From positions 36,035 through 100,034 of the forward strand of contig JAZKYU010000007.1 in assembly GCA_045612305.1 (NCBI GenBank): a DNA stretch of 64,000 bases, written 5' to 3'. The stretch comes from HGM04593 sp045612305. Its GTDB lineage: Bacteria; Bacteroidota; Bacteroidia; Bacteroidales; Bacteroidaceae. Of this stretch, positions 38,117 to 45,864 are shown one piece after another (position 1 is the first letter of the stretch; the number at the start of each line of letters is the position of its first letter). A program made the position numbers and the translations under genes. Below the pieces are notes generated by a model. It made no database searches and had not been told where the DNA came from. It was given only the letters and a program-made list of their open reading frames with translations.

Positions 38117-40540
38117 ATGAAAAAGAATCTAATTTATTCAGTAGCGTTTCTTCTTTGTGGAGCTGTTCTCTTCAGCTCGTGCGAAGATATGTTGGAGCCA
38201 GATTCTAACCGAGTTGAATATAACCTTGGGACATTGACCTTCAACGACTCTGTATATTCGGTGTTGGGTGTTTTGAATGCACTCCAGAAGGTTGGCGACA
38301 AGCACATTCTCCTTGGAGAGCTTCGTGGAGACCTTGTGACTACAAACGATAATACTTTGGAGGATATTCAGGATATTAGCGACTTTGAGTTTAGTAACTC
38401 ATCCAACGAGTATCTATCGGTAAAAGACTATTTTGCCGTAATTAACAACTGTAACTTGTATCTTGCTCGCGTAGATACAGCTCTTTCTTACAACAACGAC
38501 AAGAAGATGATGCGTGAGTTTGTAGCTGTAAAGAGTGTGCGTGCGTGGACATATATGCAGTTGATGAAAAACCACGGCTCTATCCCCTTCTTTACCGATC
38601 CCGTTCTCACAAATGCTAGAGCTTCCGAGATTATGTCTGCAACACCTGCCGACCAGTTGAGCGTTGTAGATTTCTTGATAAACGATATTGCTCCCTACCA
38701 GGATCCCGAAGCTAATATGTATAAATACCATATGCCCTTCTGGACCATCCCCGGCTTGGCTGGAACATCGGCTATCACCGCAAAATTGTTTATGCCTATA
38801 AGAGTTCTTTTGGGTGACCTCTATTTGTGGCGTGCTTCGTTGAAGGCTCAATATGCATCTTACCCCTTGCCTATGGCCAACCCCAACAGCGACTACGCTA
38901 TGGCTGCTAAATGCTATTATATGTATTTGACCGAGGATAACCCCGTGGGCGATACACAAGATGTAGCAAAGCACGCAGAGAACTTAGAGACATTGAACCC
39001 CGACAAGGTTAATGGCTATTATCCCGACAAGGGCTTTTTGAATCGTTTTGTTCAGAGCAACTTTACAACACAGAATGTGGTTGCTGCTATTCGTTACTCT
39101 TCTAGCGAAAAGGAGGGCTCGGTTTCTAACTTGGTTTCAATCTTTGCACCCCGCGACACAAAGGGTAAAAACCAGGTAGAGGCATCGCCTGCTATCCGTG
39201 CAATATCGAATCGCCAGGTTTACTATCGTCGCTATGGCGAGGAGGCTAAATATCAGTACGAGGTTATTAACAGCACAAAGTTCCCCGGCGACCAGCGTAT
39301 ATACTCTGTAGTTGCTAGCCAGGAGGAGAAGAACGATGTGAAGACCAACTACTATAACAATATGATTATTAAGTTCAATCTATCTTCGGCCGGCGATGTT
39401 AAAGTGAACGGAACATCGCTTTTCTTCGAAAACTCAACCCGCACAAGCAGCCTCTTGCTCGACCGTCCCGAGAACGTATACTTGCGCTTTGCAGAGGCTC
39501 TTATGGGTCTTGAACGTGAGGGTTACACCGGCGCAAAAGAACTTGCAATGCAGGTGCTCAAGTCGGGTGTTAAGGGTATGTGTCGCCTTTACTGGCAGCC
39601 CGATACTATAATAGAGCCCGAGCTTGATGCTGATGGTGAGCCCATTATGGAGCAGCTCTACTATGGTAAGGGTGCAAAAGCCATCCCCGTAGTTGTTAAA
39701 GTTGTTGAGGAGGGCGTAGACGAAGAGGGTAACCCCGTTGAGATTGTAACAGAGATACCTCAATATGCTCCCAAGATGAAGCAGGTGGTAAAAGCCGACG
39801 ATGTTATGGAGTTCGATTTTACTGCAAACGTGTTTAACAATAACCGTGGTATTCACTCACGTGGTAGCGGTTTCACCGAGCGCAACAACGAATACTCTTT
39901 GAGCGACACTTGCGTGGCTAAACACTTCGGCTTGGAGCCCACCGAGGTTGCAAAGGCAATACCTCAGCTTGTTATACTTAACGGCAATTATGTTTCTCAA
40001 GTACCTAAGGTTGAGAAAGATGCGGATGGCGAGGATTTGCTCGACGAGAATGGCGACCCTGTGTATGTGCTCGACGAGAACGGCAACGTTGCTTATGAGT
40101 ATGAGTATAAGGATGCTATAGCCGATGTATATGATATTACAGCCGACGACCGTATAGAGTTTATGTACGACAAGATAATCGACGAGATGGCACTTGAGAT
40201 GGCCTTCGAGGGACATCGTTTTGGCGACCTCTCTCGTATGGCAACAGCTCTCGATAATGTAGACTTCCTGGCACGCCGTGTTGCTGCACGTAACGTAGCT
40301 GCTGGTGACTGGCGTACAGCCGAGGGTGCTGATGGCTGGAACAGCACACTCTACACCAAGTTGAGTGACAGAGCCAAGTGGTACATACCTCTCCCCGGTA
40401 TTAAGTTCATAGAGCCTATCTCGCCCGAGGATGTACCCACTCAACCCGAGGATAACACAGACGACGATAGCATCACCGAAGAAGGTGGTGACGATACTGC
40501 AGGCGAAGGTGTTGTTGAGGGCGAAACAACAAATCCCTAA
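38117..40540 (+). CDS. SusD/RagB-type lipoprotein, long form (second copy)
   Basis: An 807-residue lipoprotein, lipidated at Cys22 (LFSSC), followed by EDMLEPDS. SusD features are KDYFAVINNCNLYLARVDTAL, KSVRAWTYMQLMKNHGSIPF and, near the end, DEMALEMAFEGHRFGDLSRMATAL. It is about 200 residues longer than a typical SusD. The extra length is a central insertion around residues 490-690 rich in acidic residues (VEEGVDEEGNPVEI, DADGEDLLDENGDPVY) and a strongly acidic tail of about 40 residues. The insertion may add a ligand-binding or calcium-binding surface; that is inference. Confidence 0.9.
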   Translation: MKKNLIYSVAFLLCGAVLFSSCEDMLEPDSNRVEYNLGTLTFNDSVYSVLGVLNALQKVGDKHILLGELRGDLVTTNDNTLEDIQDISDFEFSNSSNEYLSVKDYFAVINNCNLYLARVDTALSYNNDKKMMREFVAVKSVRAWTYMQLMKNHGSIPFFTDPVLTNARASEIMSATPADQLSVVDFLINDIAPYQDPEANMYKYHMPFWTIPGLAGTSAITAKLFMPIRVLLGDLYLWRASLKAQYASYPLPMANPNSDYAMAAKCYYMYLTEDNPVGDTQDVAKHAENLETLNPDKVNGYYPDKGFLNRFVQSNFTTQNVVAAIRYSSSEKEGSVSNLVSIFAPRDTKGKNQVEASPAIRAISNRQVYYRRYGEEAKYQYEVINSTKFPGDQRIYSVVASQEEKNDVKTNYYNNMIIKFNLSSAGDVKVNGTSLFFENSTRTSSLLLDRPENVYLRFAEALMGLEREGYTGAKELAMQVLKSGVKGMCRLYWQPDTIIEPELDADGEPIMEQLYYGKGAKAIPVVVKVVEEGVDEEGNPVEIVTEIPQYAPKMKQVVKADDVMEFDFTANVFNNNRGIHSRGSGFTERNNEYSLSDTCVAKHFGLEPTEVAKAIPQLVILNGNYVSQVPKVEKDADGEDLLDENGDPVYVLDENGNVAYEYEYKDAIADVYDITADDRIEFMYDKIIDEMALEMAFEGHRFGDLSRMATALDNVDFLARRVAARNVAAGDWRTAEGADGWNSTLYTKLSDRAKWYIPLPGIKFIEPISPEDVPTQPEDNTDDDSITEEGGDDTAGEGVVEGETTNP

Positions 40541-40548
40541 TAAAAAGC

Positions 40549-40583
40549 AGAATAGAGAGAGGCAACGCCTCTCTCTATTTTGT
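40549..40583 (+). terminator. Terminator after the SusCD locus
   Basis: GAATAGAGAGAGGC pairs with GCCTCTCTCTATTT around a three-base loop and runs into TTTT. It closes the FAS1/SusCD locus. Confidence 0.9.
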
Positions 40584-40601
40584 TTATGCGAGTAAAAGAG
40601 T

Positions 40602-41312
40602 ATGAGAAAAAAGATTGTGATACTTACCGGTGCTGGTATGAGTGCCGAGAGCGGTATAAGCACTTTTAGGGGTGGTAACGGCTTGTGGGACGAATATCCC
40701 GTGGAGGCGGTTGCCACGCCCGAGGGCTTTGCGGCAAACCCCTCTTTGGTGCTTGAGTTTTATAATAAGCGTCGTGTGCAACTGTTGGCAACCGGCCCTA
40801 ACGAAGGGCATCGTCTTGTGGCGGAGCTTGAAAAAGAGTACGACGTAACTATAGTAACCCAGAACGTAGATAACTTGCACGAGCGTGCCGGCTCTACCAA
40901 CGTTATTCACCTGCACGGCGAGCTTATGAAGGTGTGCTCCTCGCGCGCTCCGCAAGACTTGCGCTATGTGCGCACTCTGCAACCTTCGGCGCCAACAATT
41001 GCGATGGGCGACCTTGCTGCCGACGGCTCGCAACTGCGTCCTTTTATAGTGTGGTTTGGCGAGGCTGTGCCTCTTATGGAACAGGCTATAGCTGCTATGC
41101 GCGACGTAGATATCTTCATCATCATAGGAACGTCGCTCAACGTTTATCCTGCTGCGGGTCTATTGAATTATGCACCTGCCGGGGTGCCAATTTTTCTCAT
41201 CGACCCCAACGATGTAAACGCATCCCTTCCCTCAAACGCAGTTCACATACGCAAAGGGGCTTCTGAGGGTATGCGCACCCTGCTCGATATATATTTGAGC
41301 CCTAAAAAGTAG
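40602..41312 (+). CDS. cobB: Sir2-family NAD-dependent protein deacylase
   Basis: A 236-residue sirtuin with VILTGAGMSAESGI (NAD binding), TQNVDNLHERAGS with the catalytic His following in VIHLHGEL, and IIGTSLNVYPAAGL. It removes acyl groups from lysines using NAD. The usual zinc-binding tetracysteine set is missing: only one Cys (VCSSRAP) remains in that region. It is a stand-alone gene after the SusCD terminator. Confidence 0.92.
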   Translation: MRKKIVILTGAGMSAESGISTFRGGNGLWDEYPVEAVATPEGFAANPSLVLEFYNKRRVQLLATGPNEGHRLVAELEKEYDVTIVTQNVDNLHERAGSTNVIHLHGELMKVCSSRAPQDLRYVRTLQPSAPTIAMGDLAADGSQLRPFIVWFGEAVPLMEQAIAAMRDVDIFIIIGTSLNVYPAAGLLNYAPAGVPIFLIDPNDVNASLPSNAVHIRKGASEGMRTLLDIYLSPKK

Positions 41313-41373
41313 GGGAGGCGGGCTGTTTTAAATAATTTTGCCCCTTTTTCTAAAATTCTTTAAAAAAAACATA

Positions 41374-41381
41374 TAAATTTG
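41374..41381 (+). promoter_or_regulatory. -7 element of the rubredoxin gene
   Basis: TAAATTTG fits TAnnTTTG, 61 bases before the rubredoxin ATG. No clear TTG at -33. Confidence 0.4.
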
Positions 41382-41442
41382 AGCAGTTTTTTTGTTCCCG
41401 CCGAACAAAAACGTGTTTAAATGTGTTTTATTAAAAAAGAAT

Positions 41443-41604
41443 ATGGAAAAATATTGTTGTACAGTATGTCGTTGGGTCTACGATCCCACAATCGGTGATC
41501 CTGAACAGGGCATAGAGCCCGGTGTTGCTTTTGAAAACCTACCCGAAGATTGGGTTTGCCCATTGTGTGGTGTGGGCAAAGATGAATTTGAGCCTGTAGA
41601 ATAA
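41443..41604 (+). CDS. Rubredoxin
   Basis: A 53-residue protein with both iron-binding Cys pairs: CTVCRWVYDP and CPLCGVGKDEF, spaced as in classical rubredoxins. It is a one-iron electron carrier for oxygen or peroxide detoxification in anaerobes. The ATG at 41443 gives the standard length; the longer frame upstream is rejected. No rubrerythrin or partner gene is next to it. Confidence 0.96.
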   Translation: MEKYCCTVCRWVYDPTIGDPEQGIEPGVAFENLPEDWVCPLCGVGKDEFEPVE

Positions 41605-41629
41605 AAACAGGTATGCTTTCTTTACAAAG

Positions 41630-41669
41630 AAGATGCAGGAGCCTTTATGGTCCCTGCATCTGTTTTTTA
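41630..41669. terminator. Bidirectional terminator between rubredoxin and ygiQ
   Basis: AGATGCAGG pairs with CCTGCATCT, followed on the plus strand by GTTTTTT. The ygiQ stop codon lies within the T tract, so the hairpin serves both converging genes. Confidence 0.85.
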
Positions 41670-43523
41670 TAAGCCTAGTCGCTTTAATAGGTCGTTGCGG
41701 CCAATTTGCCGCAGGATGCGCCTTATCTCTTGTCGCTCCTCTGGTTTATACCAGAAGAAGAACTTTCTTTGCGCCTCTTTGTCGCGCATAGAGCGTGCTG
41801 TGTAGACTTTCTCGCCTGTCTCGGGGTTTACACCCGTGTAGTACATCTCCGTTGCCATAGTCATGGGGGTGGGGGTAAAGTCTTGCACCTGCTCAAGGTG
41901 AAAGTTAAGCTGTTTTGTTTCGGCAGCAAGTTCGGCCATAGACTCTATAGTGCTTCCCGGGTGGCTGCTTATGAAGTAGGGGATAAGCTGTTGCTTAAGG
42001 TTGTACTTGCTGTTTATCTTGTCGAAAATCTTTTTAAATTCGTGGAACTGCTTGAACGAGGGCTTGCGCATAAGTTGCAGCACGGCATCGTTGGTGTGCT
42101 CGGGGGCAACCTTTAAACGCCCGCTCACGTGGTTGCGTATGAGCTCCTCGGTATATCTCTCGCTTGCCTCGTTACACTTCTTGTCGGTGCCGCGATGCAG
42201 CAACATATCGTAGCGCACACCACTGCCTATAAAGCTCTTTTTAATCTGCGGCAGGGCGTCTACCTTTTTGTAAAGCTCGAGAAGCGCGCTGTGGTCCATA
42301 TTGAGGTTGGGGCACACTTTGGGCTGTATGCACGAGGAGCGCGAGCACTTGCTACACATCTCAGGCTTGTGCCCACGCATCATATACATATTAGCCGAGG
42401 GTCCGCCGAGGTCGCTCAAGTATCCCTTAAAGTCGTCCATCTTCGATATACTCTCAATCTCGCGAAGTATACTCTCGGTGCTTCGGTTGGCTATGAACTT
42501 TCCTTGGTGTGCCGATATTGTGCAGAAGGCACAACCGCCGAAACAGCCACGGTGAGTGTTTACCGAGAATTTTATCATATCGTAGGCGGGTATGCGCTTG
42601 CCCTTATATTTGGGGTGGGGCAGGCGTGTGTAGGGGAGGTCGAAGCTGCGGTCGAGCTGCTCGGTAGTCATAGTGGGGAAGGGAGGGTTTATAACAACCA
42701 CGCCCTCATCATATTCTTGCAGCAACCTTTTTGCGTTAACCTTGTTCGACTCCTTTTCTATAGCAAGGAAGTTTGCCGCCTGTTTCTCCTTGTTCTTGAG
42801 GCACAGAGCGTGCGGTGCAAGTACCTTGTCCTCGCCCTCTTGTGGGTTGATGCTCTTTTTGGCAGCAAGGTATCCTGTTTGTCTTATATTCTTGGTTATC
42901 TCTCTTGCTTCCTGGGCTGTGATAAACTCCCCGCCACTGCTCTCGAGCTGTTGTTTCATAGCTCGCGCTATGGCAAGTATAGGCTGCTCGCCCATACCAT
43001 AGACTAAAATGTCGGCATTGCTGTCGACGAGGATACTCTTTTTTAGTTGGTCTTGCCAATAATCGTAGTGGGTGAAACGTCGCATAGAGGCCTCTATGCC
43101 GCCTATAACCACAGCCGACTCGGGGAACAGCTTCTTTATGGCCTGCGAGTATACCGTGGTAGCATACTCGGGACGCATGCTGTGCTTGCCGTCGGGCGAG
43201 TAGGCGTCCTCGGAACGGAACCTCTTTGCTGCGGTGTATTTGTTGACCATAGAGTCCATACACCCGGCCGAGATACCGAAAAAGAGACGCGGTCGCCCCA
43301 TCTTTTTAAAGTCGCGCAGGTCGTCTTGCCAGTTGGGTTGCGGCACTATGGCCACGCGCAACCCTTCGGCCTCGAGCAGACGGCATATTACCGCCGCACC
43401 GAACGAGGGGTGGTCTACATAGGCGTCGCCGCTGAAAAAGACAACATCAAGTTCGTCCCACCCTCGCAACTCGGCCTCTTTGCGCGTTGTAGGCAACCAA
43501 TCTGTAATTTTTCTTTCAGGCAT
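41667..43523 (-). CDS. ygiQ: YgiQ-family radical SAM protein
   Basis: A 618-residue protein. I chose the ATG at 43523 (MPERKITDWLPTTRKE, the usual YgiQ start); the open frame extends 24 codons further but lacks family similarity. The radical SAM cluster motif is C327-x3-C331-x2-C334 in HRGCFGGCAFC. Other family features are GGIEASMRRFTHYDYW and EHTNDAVLQLMRKP. The reaction is unknown for the family. It overlaps the preceding gene by 8 bases and is the last gene of the minus-strand operon. Confidence 0.93.
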   Translation of the reverse strand: MPERKITDWLPTTRKEAELRGWDELDVVFFSGDAYVDHPSFGAAVICRLLEAEGLRVAIVPQPNWQDDLRDFKKMGRPRLFFGISAGCMDSMVNKYTAAKRFRSEDAYSPDGKHSMRPEYATTVYSQAIKKLFPESAVVIGGIEASMRRFTHYDYWQDQLKKSILVDSNADILVYGMGEQPILAIARAMKQQLESSGGEFITAQEAREITKNIRQTGYLAAKKSINPQEGEDKVLAPHALCLKNKEKQAANFLAIEKESNKVNAKRLLQEYDEGVVVINPPFPTMTTEQLDRSFDLPYTRLPHPKYKGKRIPAYDMIKFSVNTHRGCFGGCAFCTISAHQGKFIANRSTESILREIESISKMDDFKGYLSDLGGPSANMYMMRGHKPEMCSKCSRSSCIQPKVCPNLNMDHSALLELYKKVDALPQIKKSFIGSGVRYDMLLHRGTDKKCNEASERYTEELIRNHVSGRLKVAPEHTNDAVLQLMRKPSFKQFHEFKKIFDKINSKYNLKQQLIPYFISSHPGSTIESMAELAAETKQLNFHLEQVQDFTPTPMTMATEMYYTGVNPETGEKVYTARSMRDKEAQRKFFFWYKPEERQEIRRILRQIGRNDLLKRLGL

Positions 43524-43839
43524 CTTCGTTACACTCTTTTTCCTGCTCAAGTTCGGCTTGCAGCCAGTTGTTGTAGTGTGCCATAAGGTTGGCAAGCCCC
43601 AGAGCCTTCATATTCTCGTCGTAGAATATGGGGCATATGTCGAGAAGCTCCTTTGCGTTCATCTCTTGCGATGCTATGAGTGCTCGCAAGGTGAGGCGCA
43701 ACTTGGTGAGCGTCTCCTCGTTCACTGTGCCCACACTGCTTTTAACTCTGTCGAGCAGAGAGTACTTTTTTATTATTCTTAATTGTTCCTCGGAAACCTC
43801 TATAGTTCTTGTTCCCGATGCGTTTGCGTTTATCTTCAT
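43516..43839 (-). CDS. Small conserved-looking protein of unknown function
   Basis: A 107-residue soluble protein without signal peptide or Cys-based motif apart from two scattered Cys. It is helical: EVSEEQLRIIKKYSLLDRVK, then LRLTLRALIASQEMNAKELLDICPIFYDENMKALGLANLMAHYNNWLQAEL, ending in a Glu-rich tail. I do not recognise the family. Its position between tsaE and ygiQ, with an 8-base overlap into ygiQ, supports it as a real gene. Confidence 0.65.
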   Translation of the reverse strand: MKINANASGTRTIEVSEEQLRIIKKYSLLDRVKSSVGTVNEETLTKLRLTLRALIASQEMNAKELLDICPIFYDENMKALGLANLMAHYNNWLQAELEQEKECNEDA

Positions 43840-43857
43840 ACCGCTTAAATATTTCGG

Positions 43858-44289
43858 TTAATCGTTAAATGTTATCTTTATTGTGCGTGAGGTGTCTTCT
43901 TCCTCAGTAATCGTAACCTTTACAGCCTCCTCGGGGAGCAGCTCCTCTATAAGCTCGGGCCACTCTATAAAGCAGTAGGCGTTGTTGTATAGATACTCTT
44001 CGTAGCCCATATTGTAGACCTCGGCTATAGATTTTATTCTGTAAAAGTCGAAGTGATATATGGTCTCTCCTTCCTGGCTCTCATACTCGTTTACTATGGC
44101 AAACGTGGGTGAGTTTATGGCCTCTTCCACCCCCATCTCCTCGCACACGCTTTTTATAAAGGTTGTCTTTCCGCTTCCCATACCGCCGTAGAAGGCAAAT
44201 ATGCGGTTATCCCCCATAGCTGCGATGAACTTTTTTGCCGCGGAAGGGTACTCTTCCAGATTATTTATTTTTATAATTTCTTCTCTCAT
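43858..44289 (-). CDS. tsaE: tRNA threonylcarbamoyladenosine biosynthesis ATPase TsaE
   Basis: A 143-residue protein with Walker A GGMGSGKT (residues 35-42), the TsaE-specific SPTFAIVNEYES and YHFDFYRI, and the C-terminal FIEWPELIEELLPEEA. TsaE is the ATPase partner of TsaB/TsaD in making t6A37 in ANN-decoding tRNAs. It starts four bases after porX ends and belongs to the same operon. In many Bacteroidota tsaE and porX are neighbours, so the pairing supports both calls. Confidence 0.95.
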   Translation of the reverse strand: MREEIIKINNLEEYPSAAKKFIAAMGDNRIFAFYGGMGSGKTTFIKSVCEEMGVEEAINSPTFAIVNEYESQEGETIYHFDFYRIKSIAEVYNMGYEEYLYNNAYCFIEWPELIEELLPEEAVKVTITEEEDTSRTIKITFND

Positions 44290-44293
44290 CTCT

Positions 44294-45844
44294 TTATTTT
44301 GTTTTGGGGCGTAGTTTTATAAGGGGCACGAGCATCTCCTCGAGTGAGATGCCACCGTGCTGAAAGGTGTCTTTGTAGTACTGCACGTAGTAGTTGTAGT
44401 TGTTGGGGTAGGCAAAAAAGCTGCTTCCCGTGGCAAATATGTAACTTGTGCTTATGTTGGGCTGGGGCAACATAGCTTTTGCAGGCTCTTTAATCTCGAA
44501 GATATCTTTGCTGTTGCAGTTAAGCGCCTTGCCAAGTTTGTAGCGCAGGTTTGTGTTTGTGTTTTTGTCGCCTATAACCTTCACGGGTGTGTCCACCTGT
44601 ATGCTGCCGTGGTCGGTTGTTATAACCACGGTGTACTCCTCCTCGGCAAGCTCTCTGAACAGCCTTTTTATTGCCGAGTGACGCAACCAAGATAGTGTGA
44701 TGGAACGGTAGGCTGCCTCGCTCGATGCAAGCTCACGCACCATGAGCGACTCTGTGCGCGCGTGCGAGAGCATATCGATGAAGTTTATAACAAGCACGTT
44801 TATGTCGTTCTTCAGCAGGGTGTGTAGCGAGTCGAGATACTTTTCGGCTGCAGCCGATGTTAAAACCTTGCCATAAGAGAAGCTGTCCTTGCGGCGGTAG
44901 CGTGTAATTTGTGTCTCTATGAGTGCCTCCTCGTTAAGGTTTTTACCTTCGTCTTCCTCCTCGTCTACCCACAGCGAGGGGAACATATTTTTTATTTGCA
45001 AGGGCATCAACCCCGAAAATATCGCATTGCGGGCATACTGTGTGGCTGTGGGCAGTATGCTTGTGTATAGCTCCTCCTCAATGTTGTACTCGCTGTTGAG
45101 TTCCTCGGCAAGAACTTTCCACTGGTCGTAGCGGAAATTGTCGATGATGATGAAAAAGACCTTCTCTTTTTTGTCGAGCAGGGGGAAGATGCGCTCGCGG
45201 AAGATGTCGTGGCTCATCATAGGGCGGTCGCCTCGCTCGCCAGCCAACCAAGAGAGGTAGTTTTTCTTTATAAACCTGCCAAACATATTGTTGGCCTCCT
45301 CTTTTTGTGCTTTAAGCATCTCTTGCATCTGGCTGTCGGCGTTTTCGAGCTCAAACTCCCAGTATACAATCTTGCGGTACACCTCTTGCCACTCTTCCAT
45401 GGAGCGTGCATCGCCTATCTGCATCGCTAGCTTGCCGAAGTTCTGTTGATAGGCGCTGTTGGCCTTTTCGGCTACAATCTCTTTCTTGTGTATATTCTTT
45501 TTCAGCGTGAGCAAAATTTGACTTGGGTTTACAGGCTTTATAAGATAGTCGGCAATCTTGGAGCCTATAGCTTGCTCCATAATATCCTCCTCCTCGCTCT
45601 TTGTGACCATAACCACAGGCGTGCCGGGGGTTATCTCCTTTATCTGCGTGAGCGTTTCAAGGCCTGTTAGACCGGGCATATTTTCGTCGAGTAGCACGAG
45701 GTCGAAGGTCTCGCGCTTGCAAGCCTCGATGGCGTCGAGGCCGTTTGTAACTTTTACAACCTCGTAGTCCTTGGATTGCAGGAATATTATGTGGGCGTTC
45801 AGTAGCTCTATCTCGTCATCGGCCCATAAAAGTCGGTATGCCAT
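44294..45844 (-). CDS. porX: PorX: response regulator with PglZ effector domain (type IX secretion)
   Basis: A 516-residue two-domain protein. Residues 1-120 are a CheY-like receiver with phospho-acceptor Asp53 (LVLLDENMPG), the acidic pair D9-D10 and switch Thr/Lys (VMVTKSEEED). The rest is a PglZ/alkaline-phosphatase-type domain with IIIDNFRYDQW and VVITTDHGSI metal-binding motifs. This fusion is diagnostic of PorX, which in Porphyromonas gingivalis works with the kinase PorY and sigma factor SigP to control type IX secretion. It lies 20 bases after porW in the same operon. No PorY or SigP gene is in the window. Confidence 0.93.
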   Translation of the reverse strand: MAYRLLWADDEIELLNAHIIFLQSKDYEVVKVTNGLDAIEACKRETFDLVLLDENMPGLTGLETLTQIKEITPGTPVVMVTKSEEEDIMEQAIGSKIADYLIKPVNPSQILLTLKKNIHKKEIVAEKANSAYQQNFGKLAMQIGDARSMEEWQEVYRKIVYWEFELENADSQMQEMLKAQKEEANNMFGRFIKKNYLSWLAGERGDRPMMSHDIFRERIFPLLDKKEKVFFIIIDNFRYDQWKVLAEELNSEYNIEEELYTSILPTATQYARNAIFSGLMPLQIKNMFPSLWVDEEEDEGKNLNEEALIETQITRYRRKDSFSYGKVLTSAAAEKYLDSLHTLLKNDINVLVINFIDMLSHARTESLMVRELASSEAAYRSITLSWLRHSAIKRLFRELAEEEYTVVITTDHGSIQVDTPVKVIGDKNTNTNLRYKLGKALNCNSKDIFEIKEPAKAMLPQPNISTSYIFATGSSFFAYPNNYNYYVQYYKDTFQHGGISLEEMLVPLIKLRPKTK

Positions 45845-45864
45845 AGTTTCTCTTTCTTTAGTTT

